Shown piece by piece: positions 12,901 through 23,000 of a DNA stretch of 64,000 nt (position 1 is its first letter; each line of letters begins with the position of its first letter). Under the pieces are notes generated by a model, which was not told where the DNA came from, made no database searches, and saw only the letters and a program-made list of their open reading frames with translations. The stretch comes from Gari tellinella (taxonomy: Eukaryota > Mollusca > Bivalvia > Cardiida > Psammobiidae): the NCBI GenBank assembly GCA_922989275.2, contig OV277864.1, forward strand, positions 73,102,158 to 73,166,157. The letters are read 5' to 3'. A program made the position numbers and the translations under genes.

Positions 12901-14206
12901 GCACTCGGGGTAAGGCAGTGAAGGGGTTAAATGGGATTGAAAGCTTTACGCTCAGCTTGCTTTAAGCAACCATCTGTGTTACTCAAAATAAATTACGGGG
13001 GCAATGGTTAACTGTGTGCCACTCAGATAATAATAAATATACAATACATGTACTTTTAATAGTGTCATTTTTTACATGTTATTGCATAGCATTTGCGTTT
13101 AAATTCCTTTAACCCATTACTCCATTGAGACGTATGCTTCCACATTTAATTTATTCCTCCACTGACGAAAATTTATACAGTCATGAACATGTACTTATCA
13201 TAAAACTATTTTCTATATTATTTTAGATACTAGCTAAAACAGGCTAAAAGTAAAGCAGAATTGACCGCATGCCTTCAAAACTAAAATTAGGGTGAGGTAA
13301 AGGGTTAAAGCAAGGTGACAGTAAAACAAAATAGCTTTACTTTCAACCTGCTTTAAAAGGTCACCTATTTTCAAAACTAGAAATAGGCTATAGAGTAATG
13401 GGTTAAACGGGTATTAATAACGTTTTCTTCACTATACATACTGTCGCATGCTGTCGAGGGCGTGTGAGGTGGATGACGCACCCCAGTAGGCAGGGGAGTG
13501 TCGATAGCCCAGTCCACGAACGCAGCATTTCTCCATAAAGGCATTATACCCATCCTGTATAAATGAATAGATTTCTAATATTGAAATAATTTATTATTAG
13601 TTAAACTACACGTTGTCTTACAACTTTGATTGAGGATAAATGTACCAGCGCTAAAGCTACAGTGTTGTTTCAAATACGTATATTCCTGATCCTTACATCT
13701 GCTCCAAACCCGGTGGTGTGACTTTACATTAGCATCAATTCTATTGAATAGTCATACCACAGGGTTAAATACCGACATAACGGAGAAAACATTGGTAAAA
13801 TAAGTCTGCTTTTATCTTGGGCCCGGACCTATGGTCACAGGTATGACTAATCAAAAGCCTGAATAACAATTTCAGACTCGACTCAAACGTTTAATGTGCG
13901 TAGGGCCTGGGTTCAAGGTTATAAAGAGTTTGAGTTTAGTATAAGATCGTTATCAAGCATTTGATTGGTCAGATTTGAGCCTACCAATCAAAAGCCTGAG
14001 AACGATTCAGGCTAATATCAAATGCTTTATAAGCATAGGGTCTGCTGTACCTACCACAAGTTCCTCAAACGTTGCATCGTCGTCTATTGAACGTTCAAAG
14101 TCTACGAAGCGGTTATGAATAGTTTCCTCTCCCTCGTCTTGTTCTCCATCTGGTTTGGCGTTGATATAGTCAATAGACCTAATGAAGTCGCCAATCTTCA
14201 GACGAC
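773..14206 (-). CDS. Gene A: 5'/middle part of a multi-exon gene paralogous to gene B (runs off left edge)
   Basis: Eight exons on the minus strand (14206-14055, 13554-13442, 11913-11766, 11073-10931, 9517-9334, 8276-8158, 7844-7700, 912-773) have AG/GT borders and compatible phases. Together they give about 381 codons of helical protein with no domain I recognise. Five of them match gene B exons in length, phase and sequence. In one exon 29 of 43 residues from EDVFDSLM onward are identical. By homology the missing downstream part would encode the ARM, coiled-coil, Death and TIR regions, but that lies beyond position 1 and is inference. No initiating ATG was found: the 14206 exon opens mid-codon, so at least one coding exon lies further upstream. 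A strong donor (CAG then GTAAGA) sits near 15566 on this strand but its frame is closed. The introns are full of MITEs, a LINE and two tandem arrays built from the gene's own splice junctions. Confidence 0.85.
862..1708 (-). repeat. 77-bp tandem array built from a splice acceptor and exon start (11 copies)
   Basis: The period is exactly 77 bp (unit starts at 862, 939, 1016, 1093, 1170 and onward to about 1632), with only occasional base changes between copies. Read on the minus strand, each unit contains about 26 bp of intron end with CCTCGCAG, followed by the first ~51 bp of the gene A exon. 77 is not a multiple of three. Reading from one unit into the next brings a TAA into frame, so use of an outer acceptor would truncate the protein. 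Confidence 0.95.
1709..1848 (+). mobile_element. Truncated 5' part of a TA-flanked MITE (CAGTGAAACCCCTC family)
   Basis: It directly follows the 77-bp array and begins TA then CAGTGAAACCCCTCTAAACC. It matches the first ~140 bp of the complete copies at 2314-2714 and 5141-5540. It then switches abruptly into LINE sequence at about 1849, which marks a duplication breakpoint. Confidence 0.8.
1849..2311 (-). pseudogene. Duplicated LINE fragment fused to an exon unit
   Basis: Minus-strand reading gives a gene A exon fragment (VPTSSMFDTCLNSLKAMMGH) running straight into LINE protein (FKLLGIVF, then YWKRRKLTPIGKITVVKSLL). It is a near-identical copy of 4676-5137. The fusion arises because LINE sequence abuts the exon unit after GGGACAT. 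This is a pseudo-exon plus retrotransposon debris, not a functional gene. Confidence 0.8.
2314..2714 (+). mobile_element. TA-flanked MITE, pogo/Tc1-like ends
   Basis: The terminal inverted repeats are CAGTGAAAACCCTCTAAACC and, at the far end, ATAGGGGTTTCACTG, with TA on both sides (2312-2313, 2715-2716). Termini starting CAGTGAAACC with TA duplications are typical of pogo/Tigger-type MITEs. Inside it sits a second hairpin (2523-2595) with arms AAAGCAGGTTGAAAGTAAAG and its complement. Confidence 0.8.
2979..5061 (-). mobile_element. L1/Tx1-like LINE, 3' portion, decayed
   Basis: Minus-strand frames give the end of a reverse transcriptase ORF2. From the 5' side: WKRRKLTPIGKITVVKSLLL, then MIDIESYIRSLKIKWLRNFI, then a zinc-finger-like C-terminal part (IQWLQTRIIHRILPTN, LCSFCHSHEENINHIF). 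The 3' end is an A/C-rich tail, seen as T/G-rich on the plus strand at 2979-3020. The ORF is split among frames at 5138-4809, 4735-4400, 4352-3879 and 3855-3604. The 5' truncation point at about 5061 abuts a gene A exon unit. Confidence 0.82.
5062..5137 (-). repeat. Isolated copy of the gene A exon-start unit
   Basis: This is one 77-bp-type unit (acceptor CCTCGCAG plus VPTSSMFDTCLNSLKAMMGH coding sequence). It lies about 3.4 kb upstream of the main array, between the LINE and the MITE at 5141. It ends by running into LINE sequence, so it cannot encode the rest of the exon. Confidence 0.85.
5141..5540 (+). mobile_element. TA-flanked MITE, second complete copy
   Basis: It has the same termini as the copy at 2314-2714, flanked by TA at 5139-5140 and 5541-5542. 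It contains the same nested hairpin. Downstream sequence to about 5801 also matches 2717-2978, so the MITE was copied as part of a segmental duplication rather than by two independent insertions. Confidence 0.82.
5948..6110. repeat. Long imperfect palindrome
   Basis: The left arm starts TAACAAATTCGTAGGTGT and the right arm ends with its complement. The arms continue inward through ATGCAC and GATCTAAT to a GGCCTTTAGGCC centre. It looks like a foldback MITE. Confidence 0.8.
6112..6466. repeat. Two tandem copies of a ~170-bp element with inverted ends
   Basis: Each copy starts GAATTCTAACGC and ends GAGTCGTGTTAGAATT. Each contains TATTACGCGTATGGG, AACAGCGGATGGAAACGCCG and TTTCTCGGTATTCTTTG. The copies start about 183 bp apart and differ by scattered substitutions. 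Confidence 0.85.
7040..7272 (+). mobile_element. Probable TA-type MITE with diverged ends
   Basis: The left end ACAGTAAAACATCGCTATAACG resembles MITE termini elsewhere in the window. The right side has TATATAGCGGAGGGTCTAC. Within it are the mirrored motifs CATTTACTATGACGTTAACG. The boundary on the right is uncertain. Confidence 0.45.
7347..7465. repeat. Palindrome in gene A intron
   Basis: The arms GTTCATTATTTATCATTTTT, then AATAAACTCG, TTGACTAAAAT and ATGACGC, mirror each other around GCCAAGGC. It is an almost perfect ~55-bp stem, consistent with a foldback MITE. Confidence 0.85.
7700..7844 (-). CDS. Gene A exon, homologous to gene B exon 40517-40661
   Basis: 145 bp in both genes. The acceptor is CTCTTCAG and the donor ATG then GTTAGT. 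It encodes NGKHLEDVFDSLMGICVKLA and the following EIKPQTKGHGKIY. From EDVF onward 29 of 43 residues match gene B. The flanking splice-site sequences are also very alike in the two genes. Confidence 0.93.
8158..8276 (-). CDS. Gene A exon, homologous to gene B exon 39347-39465
   Basis: 119 bp, the same as in gene B. The acceptor is ACTTTAG and the donor AAT then GTAAAT. It encodes GCKSETLKTHIEALKEILSK and then CGDDLFKLDDILTRIVGAA. The final AT is completed to Met by the first base of the next exon. Confidence 0.9.
8978..9326 (+). mobile_element. TA-flanked MITE adjoining a gene A splice donor
   Basis: The termini are CATCGTTCCCTCTCTACAAC on the left and GGGAGGGAACACTG on the right, with TA at 8976-8977 and 9327-9328. 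It contains a GATCAGGCGCC-type hairpin (9072-9140). Its right end is the eighth nucleotide of the intron after the exon that ends at 9334. Confidence 0.8.
9334..9517 (-). CDS. Gene A exon, homologous to gene B exon 36199-36382
   Basis: 184 bp, the same length as in gene B. The acceptor is GTTGCAG and the donor ATG then GTATGT. It encodes EENILSVQEEFLDVYLHYIK, then a segment with GYIIRDMPGKMKY and KKSDFANCYM. A TA-flanked MITE (8978-9326) starts at the eighth base of the following intron, so only GTATGTA of the original intron start remains before it. Confidence 0.92.
9566..9836. mobile_element. TTAA-flanked MITE with hairpin core
   Basis: It is bounded by TTAACCCTTTCACTC and AAAAGGGTTAA, with a GATCAGACGACGC hairpin near 9603-9670. 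TTAA duplications with CCCTTT ends suggest a piggyBac-type source; this is inference. A poly-G run (~9769-9790) lies inside the element. The close relative at 52388-52636 lacks such a run. Confidence 0.75.
9883..9929 (+). repeat. Inverted single copy of the 44-bp donor unit
   Basis: Plus-strand GGTATGTC, then GATACATGTACAGAAAG and AATAGAGG, match the gene A 44-bp array unit read on the minus strand. The copy is therefore inverted relative to the array at 11370-11800, and lies in the next but one intron. Confidence 0.7.
10140..10475. repeat. Diverged tandem repeat, period about 35-40 bp
   Basis: Repeated variants of GATCAGTCATTTAACAACTT and AAATATGCTAA occur about eight times with variable spacing. 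It lies in the intron between gene A exons 10931-11073 and 9334-9517. No coding potential was seen. Confidence 0.7.
10665..10735. repeat. GATCAGACGCC hairpin (typical family member)
   Basis: The arm AGTTTGGATCCTGATCAGAC, followed by GCCGCG, pairs with its complement. This hairpin is the commonest repeat of the window. Other copies, more or less decayed, are near 91, 8551, 12824, 18147, 18935, 19963, 20148, 25245, 25857, 28265, 32955, 35935, 38391, 42620, 45395, 47920, 54632 and 57294. Confidence 0.9.
10931..11073 (-). CDS. Gene A exon, homologous to gene B exon 26986-27128
   Basis: 143 bp, the same length as the gene B exon. The acceptor is AAATAG and the donor AAG then GTATCT. It encodes SCTKEELGAIFEKMK and the conserved SSMLSDRVRGFFKS, and ends two bases into a codon. 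The matching gene B peptide has EELADIFKKMK and ASMLSDRVRGFFKD. A degenerate copy of the acceptor region lies just upstream, around 11160. Confidence 0.9.
11370..11800 (-). repeat. 44-bp tandem array built from an exon end and its splice donor (10 copies)
   Basis: On the minus strand each unit reads GATACATGTACAGAAAATTA, then CATAGAG and GTATGTC. This is the last ~28 bp of the gene A exon plus its donor. The first unit (11800 side) is the real exon end and nine more follow in the intron. The period is mostly 44 bp, and one unit carries a 4-bp insertion. Reading past the first donor meets TAG in the next unit. Confidence 0.95.
11766..11913 (-). CDS. Gene A exon with tandemly repeated donor end
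   Basis: 148 bp. The acceptor is TCTAG; the first base completes the split Gln codon. It encodes EFDDAPVATQKEIGRLEIEC and then a helical stretch ending in DRFMDTCTENYIE. The donor is GAG then GTATGT. The last ~28 bp of the exon together with the donor are repeated nine more times downstream in the intron (11370-11765). Only the first donor keeps the frame open. The gene B counterpart (25565-25711) is broken by stops. Confidence 0.85.
12714..12930. mobile_element. TTAA-flanked MITE with GATCAGACGCC hairpin
   Basis: It is bounded by TTAACCCCTTCACTGCC and GGCAGTGAAGGGGTTAA, with the hairpin at about 12824-12892. It is closely related to the copy at 19852-20070. Confidence 0.85.
13442..13554 (-). 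CDS. Gene A exon
   Basis: 113 bp. The acceptor is ATACAG and the donor GTATGT. It encodes a stretch beginning DGYNAFMEKCCVRGLGYRHS and ending SHALDSMR plus two bases of the next Gln codon. The reading frame joins exactly to both neighbouring exons. I recognise no domain, and found no counterpart in gene B. Confidence 0.75.
13905..14047. mobile_element. Palindromic MITE starting at +8 of a gene A intron
   Basis: The inverted halves contain GCATTTGATTGGTCAGATTT and ACCAATCAAAAGCCTGAGAA. Relatives lie near 7990-8105, 26810-26930, 37215-37345 and 51164-51306. Its right end (CTATGCTTATAAAGC read on the minus strand) comes immediately after the gene A donor at 14054. Confidence 0.65.
14055..14206 (-). 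CDS. Gene A exon (first one found)
   Basis: 152 bp. The acceptor is TTTCCAG and the donor GTAGGT. The exon enters with two bases of a split codon and encodes an acidic segment containing KIGDFIRSIDYINAKPDG and DDDATFEELV. There is no in-frame methionine, so it is not the start exon. I found no counterpart in gene B. A palindromic MITE begins at intron position +8 after its donor. Confidence 0.75.
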
Positions 14207-14397
14207 CTGGAAAAACATCAATATTTTGGTACAGTAAAACCTGTCCATTACGACCACTAAAAGTTACCATAGACTCAATCCTGAAACGGTGGAATTACTC
14301 GACCTTTCATTAAAATCCAAACTGCATATGTCATCAGAAAATCAGAATAGTAAGTTTAAACATGTAATACGCAAAGTCGAACTACGATTAACCCATT

Positions 14398-14634
14398 ACC
14401 CCATAGCCTGTTTCTTGTTTTGAAAATAGGTGACCACTTAAATCAGGTTGAAAGTAAAGCAGAATGCGCCTAAGGCGCATCCTGCTTTGCTTTCAGCCTG
14501 CTTTAAGCTAATATCTGCTAACTATAGAAAATATTTTTATCAAACATATTTATGACTATAAATTGCAACTATTTTTTTCAATGGAGGAATAAATGAAAGG
14601 CGTAAAAGGGCGTATTTATGGGGTAATGGGTTAA
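14398..14634. mobile_element. TTAA-flanked MITE, AAAGCAGGTTGAAAG hairpin family
   Basis: It is bounded by TTAACCCATTACCCC and GGGTAATGGGTTAA. The central hairpin has arms CAGGTTGAAAGTAAAGCAGA and complement around AATGCGCCTAAGGCGCAT. Other complete members are at 26273-26524, 40151-40403, 40688-40939, 41189-41440, 44500-44752 and 46664-46915. Confidence 0.85.
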
Positions 14635-15148
14635 GGCGAACTTACCTGTAATTCAACAGTTGAATTTCAATAACTCGAACTCGACTATGTCGGTAGTCGA
14701 ATTTCGATTATTCTTACTCGCTTAAGACAAACGTACCCGTATTTCAAAGTTGAAACTTGACTGAGCCACGTTTTAATTTTGATATACGGGTAAGTTCAAC
14801 TTTAGCGAGTTGTCGAATTATCAAGGTCCGGTTGCTCATGTATATTCATATACAGTCCACTCATGATTCAGCAAAATGTCTTTTGGCAAGCACTGAGAAC
14901 TTTTTATCCCGTCACTGCCTTACCAAATTACAATGGTTATTTTCAAACTATTTGATGCTCAGTTTTATATGTCTTAAGTCAAAATGCCTAAATTTTAAAT
15001 TTGAGAAATAAAAGCAGACGACATCATGGCAGTGCAGGAGTCAACTTATTATCCCCTGAAACTTCCAAATGGACAACTCCAGCTTACAACAAAGGCTGAT
15101 CCTTTTAAGACTATTTTAGGGTTGTTTTTTAAAATATATTGCAAAATG

Positions 15149-15215
15149 ACATACAGTGAAGTCCCTGATAAGAGGGCTCCTGCGGGAGCCCTCTTATCAG
15201 GGACTTCACTGTTTG
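15149..15215. repeat. AGGGCTCC hairpin
   Basis: A near-perfect stem has arms AGTGAAGTCCCTGATAAGAG and the complement, with tip GGGCTCCTGCGGGAGCCC. Related copies are at 491-556, 33413-33478 and 57822-57892. The latter and this one are followed by GACGCATAWATGCGTCACTA. Confidence 0.9.
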
Positions 15216-16999
15216 CAGTAGACAAATGTACCATTCACAGGTAGACTTTTGGTAAATGACGCATATATGCGTCACTAGGGCTCAATGAGTTAAAGGTAGA
15301 TGAATGCATAATGCAAAGAACTAGTATTTCTTTTCATTTTTCCCTTTGTTCTACATTAATGTTCATGAATCGTAAACCTTGTTATGCCTTTTATTTCTGA
15401 TGGTCGGTAAACAAACAATTGAATATGAAACTTTAAAATAAACGCGACGCTTTTAATAAATATAGTATAACGTTTTAATGAGATAATTATGAGCGCATTG
15501 CCCTTCAAATAGATTATTGTTTGGGCTTTAAACGGAATCACGTGGGTTTTGCATAAAGTTCTTACCTGGTCATATCACTTCGTTGATGGAGGTGTCGGGC
15601 ATACTGTAATTGTTACGCCATTTATTAAACCATTTGTTCCTAGCGTCTCCATAAATTTGAAGGCAAACATTTCGGTTTCCCTAGCTGAAATGGTATGCCT
15701 AGCTAGGTAAACTTTTAATTTTAGAAATGAATTCAAAGGTCAAGGTCAAAGTGTTACAGGGTAACTAAAGTTGCATTTGACACTCTGTCATCCTGAGATG
15801 TACTCTAAGTCATCTGAAACTGCCATGGTATACTTCACCATCCAACAATGTACTTATACGACAAAAATAGTCCCCCCTATAGCTGGTGTTGTTTATGAAC
15901 CATCCTCCGGACAAGCTTTTTCTATACTTAGGGTCAAAGATCCAGGTCAATGCATTGGCGACCTGAACATATTACAGAACATTTTGCAATCCCAAGATTT
16001 GCTCAAACACCTAGCTTATGTGGTATAGAAAATAAACCCCGGACAAAAAGGGACACGATTGACGATCGGACGGACGTACGGATGGACACATGTACAGTCC
16101 AATCACTATATCCACCCAAAACCCAGCCTTGCCTTGGGGCAGAAAAGCAAAACACAAAACATGCTGTTCTTAAATAGAAATGAAAATTGATATATTTACC
16201 CATTTTTATAAAATCTGGTTAAATCCAAGCACTCCACATGTTATTTACGCTGCCCCCAACTCTAACCATGCTAATGATTTGTATTGGATGATCGATATCA
16301 GGTAGTCTCTACGCCTCTTATTGTCTTACACACGTGTATACGACATAGTTGGGCCATAAACACCTCCCTAAAGAATAGTTTGTTTCTTTGCTCAAATACA
16401 TGTATTTTAAAGCTCGTAATTGCTTAACGCAAGATGAAAGTATAGCCGAAAGTTTGCTAGAGTTCATCTTGTTTTAAGCTGTCACATGTCTCTAATATGT
16501 CTCTATCGATACTTCGCTGTATAGAAGAATGAACATATTTAATTCAATGATCACATATTAAGCCAAAATACCTAACTATGGACAGTTTTAGTCTCCAATA
16601 AAGTCTAGTCCATCTCTTAATATTTAGGGTTGCTGTTGCAGTATGTTGCAAAGTGACAAACAGTTCAGACCACGATTGAGGGCATTTCTTTCATGCTAAG
16701 CAGTGAATTATAGAGTTTTCTCAGTAGATTATAATGTTATAATCTACAGTGAATTATAACTTTTCGGAATAATTTTTTTTCCGGGATTTTTTTTTTTTGC
16801 TTTGACTTCTTTTTAATTTGAATATGCCATACACGATTACTTTTGTGCCGCAAGTGCAGTTTACTACGCCTTCAAAATGATACTTAGTCTGGAGCGCTTT
16901 GATTTTGAGAGGCTCCATATGGGGTATTTGACATGACCAAAGTGATTAATCGACGGCTTTATATTAATATTTCTCTGTTAAAAGCATAAAAGAAATAGA

Positions 17000-17153
17000 A
17001 TAATCGTTTGGTTCAGTGTAGGATGGGGTTTTCTTTCATCTCGTGAAAAGCAAGGGTTATATTTTCACTCGTGGCTTCGCCACTCGTGAAAATATAACCT
17101 TGCTTTTCACTCGATGAAAGAAATTCCCATCTTACACTGAAACAAACAATTAT
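17000..17153. repeat. Large palindrome, TTATATTTTCACGAGTGG family
   Basis: The arms contain TTCAGTGTA, TTTCTTTCAT, GTGAAAAGCAAGG and TTATATTTTCACTCGTGG, mirrored around GCTTCGCC. The copy at 24261-24428 shares the core and the outer TTCAGTGTAAG but differs in between. Confidence 0.85.
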
Positions 17154-19851
17154 CCTCTATCTCTCGGAGCCCTCTGATCATGTTCTACATTGTTTGTATA
17201 GGACAAGTGTAATATTCACAAGTATACTGATATGTATACTCGTCCCTATAGTTCACTCATTTAAACCGTAACATGACTTTTACCCATTCACTGCTAAGAC
17301 AGACAGCAATGATATTTGCAAACAGTTTGGAGCCTGATCAGACGCCGTTTGACATTCATATCAATGTTTCCAAAGTCAAAAACGCATAAAATTCCAAATT
17401 ATAAAAATTACAAGCAGACGTAAAACATAAGCAGCCGATAATATGGCAGCAACTATGACAGACAGATATTTCCGCCATTATAAAAAGGTTAACGCCACAA
17501 ATGAGTTTTTTGTTAATTAGGACTTTAATGTTGAAACCTTGTCCCCATAGTTTGTTTTCAGTTTTGAAGACAGGTGGTTGCTTGTTTAAAAGCAGGTCGA
17601 AAGTAAAACAGAATGCCCCTTAAAGAGCATTCTGCTTAACTTTCAGTCTTCTTTAAGCTACTGTCTAATATAGAAAATGTTGATTATGGTACATATTCAT
17701 GACTTTATAAATTGGAGCTATTTTCTTCAATGTTGAGTGAATTAAAGGCATAAAAGCGTTTCTATGGAGTCATATGACCATTTCCAGTGTCGCAGTGCCG
17801 TAAACCCCAACTCAATCAATCACTCATTCTATGGTGTAATGGGTTAAATATCGCCACTCATCTTCATAATTGATCGCTTAACACATGTTTTGCAGTCATT
17901 GCAATGTCCTTGAGATTTTGACTGACTCGGCCAACCACGTGTCAATTACAAATATAATAACAAACACTACACGGTCTAAATAATGCATACAAATAACATT
18001 GAGTCTTTTCAATAATTCACAATAGAAGTATTCATTGAGCATTTTAACCCTTGTTCTGTTATATCGTCTGCAAAATCGCTGTCTGCTAATATATCTAAAA
18101 CAATTCTTTATGTCTCTTTATTAAAGAAAGCTAAATACTAGTGTCAAACAGTTTGAATCCAGATCAGACGCCGAGTAACTCGGCGTCTGATCTGTATTCA
18201 AACTGTTTGTAAATGTTAACCAATAACCAAGCCTTGCGTTAGCGGTTCATGTATAAGTAGGTCAAATTGCTAAAATAACACGGGTTGTTTTTTGAAAATA
18301 GCTGAGATTCATGTCAAATATTCAATAAATTTGGCAAATATAAATAAGGTCAAGGTGTACACCACTCCCATTGAATACCAAAGAAATGTAAGGCAAAAAC
18401 ACTTTAACCCTTTCACTGCCAATATATCGTCTTCTTGAAATAATGCCGTTTGCTTGTATTCACCATACTTGAATTTTAAGCACTTTCTCCAAAGAAAAAT
18501 TGATATGAGTGTCAAACAGTTTTGACCTTGATCAGACGATGAGTTTCCCGGCGTCTAATCAGGGTCCTAACTGAATGCAGATGGAGTGCCACCGGACAAA
18601 ACAGTGAAATGACAAATCATTTGCATTTTTTGATAAATTTTGTCTGCAAATGTTGTTGTTTGCTACAATTCACAGAGTTGTCAAATCCATAACTTATTTC
18701 AATAACTATAGCAGGAACGTCAAACAATTTGGAATAAGATGAAACACTTGGTTTATCGGGATCCATCTGGATACAACTGTTTGCCATGCATTGCACAAAA
18801 CAAATCTCCCACGGTGCGGAAATAATGACCTCTTTGCATGCTGGGTATTTTTTCTCGTCTGCAACAATTGTTGTCCGCTACGGTTCTAAACCATAAAAAG
18901 TTTCCGAATTTCTATACAAAACAGAGTCGGAGTGACAAACAGTTTGGATCCTGATTAGACGCCGCATAATGCGGCGTCTCATCAGGATCCAAACTGTTTG
19001 CAAAGGTTATCACAATTTCACCGCAAGCTAGTCAAGAGTTTATTAATGTACTTTATGCTTGACTCAATGTCACGCTGACATTACGGGTATATTTCACAAT
19101 CAGGTGTAAGCATATATGTATATAACGGGGGAGGGACGCTATTGTTCCAACAGGAATATGTTTGTACAAGAACTGACAACCATTGGTAAACAGCATAACT
19201 CATTAACTCGGCATCTGATCAAGGTCCAAATTTTTTGACACTCATTTCAATATTTCTTAAGTCAAAATCCCTTAATTTCAAATTTGAGAAATAAAACCAG
19301 ACGAATATTGATCAAGCTTGATGACGTCATGACAGTGAAGGTCATTGACCCCTGTAATTTAAAATCAACAATTTCAGTTCCCAATCAAGTCTGTTCCTTT
19401 TTGATTATTCATTGTCGTTTTTCATATATGTTTTCCAAAATGACAAACCATGTAGATCAATACCAAAGTGCTCATGCTTGTGTGAAATGAATATACACTC
19501 TTTACATAATTATGACACATGTATTATTCACGGTTACACTATTTGTAAAGGACGGGTATACTCGTCAAAAGCGTTTAATTGGAAAACTGTTATTTTATTA
19601 ATTTAATTTACTGCATTTGTGTTCGTTTAAATTTTATCTTAAATATAACTTTTCAAAACATATATATTTATTTTAGCACAAACGAGGTCATTTGTATATA
19701 TGGCATGTATTCCATTGACGTCGCCAAGTAGGGGTTAAAAACACGTTAATTGTTAACCCATATTCTGACTGTCCTTGGAAGGTTCATATTACATGCATCA
19801 GAGTTATTTTGTACCGCTATTGTGCCCAGCCAACACCATAACCCAGGTATT

Positions 19852-20070
19852 TTAACCCCTTAACTGCCATGACGTCGTTAATTTAATACAATAGTCGTCT
19901 GCTTTTATACCTCAAATTTGAAGTTTTAGATATTTTGACTTAAGAAATATTGAAATAAGTACCAAACAGTTTGGATCCTGATCAGACGCCGCGTTTCGCG
20001 GCGTCTGATCAGGATCCAAACTTTTTGCAAAACAATTGTGGTGCTCGGGATAAGGCAGTGTAGGGGTTAA
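19852..20070. mobile_element. TTAA-flanked MITE with GATCAGACGCC hairpin
   Basis: The ends are TTAACCCCTTAACTGCC and GGCAGTGTAGGGGTTAA. The hairpin (19963-20028) is nearly perfect, which suggests recent activity. Confidence 0.85.
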
Positions 20071-23000
20071 GGAGTGGGGTAATATGAGGAAAAATCAATA
20101 TCATTAATTAACCATCTGCATGCTACGGGCAAAATGTTATAAAAATTGCAAACAGTTTGGATCCAGATGAGACGCCGAATCACCCGGCGTCTCATCTGGA
20201 TCCAAACTGTTGACATTCGTTTGATATTTTCCCGTACGAAAATGTAGATATATTAACTCTGATATGTGTTGAAGACGACAAATGTTTGCAGACATCAATA
20301 ACACAGAATGCTAAACGTTAAAACTCAGTAGGTTAGATTACTGACTGTTTTAAAACTACCCCATAAAAATACCTATTGAATAACTATTGAATATAGTTTC
20401 GATGTAGATAATGCGCTTATAAGCACGGTCATCCATACCGATAACCCAAGGTTGAAGCAATGCTGTCAAAACCAAGGGTTATGGGTTTGATATCTTAATC
20501 CTAAAGAAAGACTCAACATCCCCTTTCATTGGCTGGTGGTGAAATATCCCTAAATGCAAAGCATCTGCTGAACAAATTCAACCCTTATATTTCAATGGTC
20601 AATCGTTTCCATTTAAGTCTAGTCATTTTTGACTATTTAGGATTGCTTTGTAGGAGCACATTTGTCTCGGAACACATTTGTCTCACGAGGTGTGACCGAT
20701 GTGCTCGTAAATATTCATATTTGCGGCAAATTGGAAATGAGACAAATGTGTTCGACACACAAAATAAAGGACACTCGAACCACATTTGTCTCACATTCTA
20801 TTATAAATTAACACCGAATATTTAGCAGATCTTAAACAGCCAGACAACACGTAATGCAGAAACTGACAATGATCTTAGTGAGAAGCATCGGCTCAAAGAA
20901 AACAAGAAAACGGCACAAAGTCCGTTCCACCACAAAGGCCAATGAGAACGAAACGGATGATGTGCAAAGGGAAATGCTTAGTAGATTATATAAAACTGTC
21001 TTGGAAAAACGCACTGTGATGCATAAAAAAGACACTATGATTTCTGCGGTTTCCGTTTCACATACAAATACAAATTGTTAAATATTACTTAAGTGATCCC
21101 TCATTTAGATTTGTTTTAAAAGGACACTTGAGCATTTCAGGCTATTGTTTAGGATAATGAACTGCCAACGAGCACAACTCCACATTAACTCCAATGTAAT
21201 GAGTCACATTCCAAAACCTGTAAGTGTCAGACGTCTTTCGAGAACTGTTTGACAAAACAGTGGATGGCTGTTAGAAATAAGAGAATTCATAAGACACAGG
21301 AAATGGTTCAATGCTTAACTTTTTCTTGGAGTGTGTTGTATTGGTTGGTATGCAGTACTGCCGATTTTGGAAATAATGGATTGTTTTAGTTATTGTTTGA
21401 CTGCAACTGTCGTATTAACTGCCATTATAGCTCACCAGAGCACAAAGTGCTAAAGGTGAGCTTATGTGATACCCACTCTGTACATCGTCTGTCACCCGCC
21501 CGTCTGTCCGCAAGTCCGTCTGTCCTTCAATAATTGCAAACAACTTCTCAGGGTTGCCAAACTTCATCAGAAGCACCAGTAGGGTGAGGAATGAAAATTT
21601 GTTAAACGAAAATGGATTAGATAATTTGTATGGTTGCCATAGCAAACGTGCAATATATCTAGAACAATCTTCTTCCGTTTGCCACAGAATGGCCCCCACT
21701 TTTTAGGAACGCAACTCATGAACTCAATAACGAGAGTATTTTGGAGTATAATAAAGATAAGGATCAGTTTTCAAAACATGTTAACTGGGAAATATCGCAG
21801 TTTTTGCATGAAGAAACAGTTTTATAATGTAGTTTTTATTCATATTCAACGCGTAGTGGTTTTTTTTTTTTTTTTTTTTATATCAAAACAAAATCTTTAC
21901 CAAAATTTAAACAAAAGAAACATTGCTAAGTACATAATGGACATTTTGACAGAAAAACAACAAACTAAATGACAACATGGATCCAGATCAGACACGCAGC
22001 GTTAAACGGCGTTTGATTAGGATTCAAGCTGTTTGCAAAATTAGCCAATTTCCCTTCCTATAACGACTCCCTCCGAACAAGGCACACACTTTTTGTCTCC
22101 CATGGGGTGTCGTTGTAGAGAGGGAACAATGTAATACTCCACACAAAATAGCTTATTCATTTATACAATACAGTCCCGATATTGCTACTACTCAAGCGAG
22201 GTGAAATATATTTGACGATTTATAGCAAGTTAAAATAAAACAGAAAGCTTCTTAAGGAGCTTTCTGCTTCACTTTGATATTGCTTAAAACACCCACCTGT
22301 TTAAAACACAGTTTAAATATCTAAATATCAGTAGTTTAATATAGTGGGACTATATGCCACATGTAAGACAATACAAGGGTAGAGACTACCCGATATCGAC
22401 CAGCCATACATAATAAGTGGTATGGATAGAGTTGGACGACCTCGTATATTTAACATGTGGAGTGCTAGGATCTAAGCAAATTTATAAACATGGGTAAATA
22501 TGTTATTTCTCATTTGTATATTAACTCCATTTTAACTCAACCCAATATTTTTTTTAAATGTACTGTTGCATTTTCAATTAAGTCTAGTCGATTATGGCTA
22601 CTGAAGGTGACAGTCTGCAATAACAATAAATCATATATTTGATAGTTTGGTTAGTAAAACCCATTGAAAAAACCCTTGTGATTTGCCGGGTAAGCGGCAA
22701 TCACAACTATCTAGTGAAAAAAAACCCAGAATAAATAACAAAATGACAATTGACATTTAGCAACTGGCAAGTGGCTTATTGGCAATAAGCATAAAGCAAC
22801 TAGCAAGTGACGGTTTAGCAATTAGCAACTGGCAAATTTGCAATTGCAATTGTGGTCTAACTTCATTTTCAAAGAATAGTCGGTTTAGAGATGTTAATTG
22901 TACACTGTGCACTCTCAATAAACGCGTTTATGCTAAAATAATATGTCTATTGTAAACAGTTGGGAGCCAGATCAGAGGCCGGGTTACAAACTGTGTGTCA

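Noticed and set aside
15540..15700. Possible first exon of gene A with strong donor CAG/GTAAGA at about 15566
   Set aside because: The frame required by the next exon contains TGA just before the donor. It could at most be untranslated, so it was not called.
20854..21081. 75-codon basic open frame (MQKLTMILVRSIGSKKTRKR...)
   Set aside because: It has no splice signals that fit a gene, no recognisable domain, and lies beside ACACATTTGTCTC repeats. Probably a chance frame.
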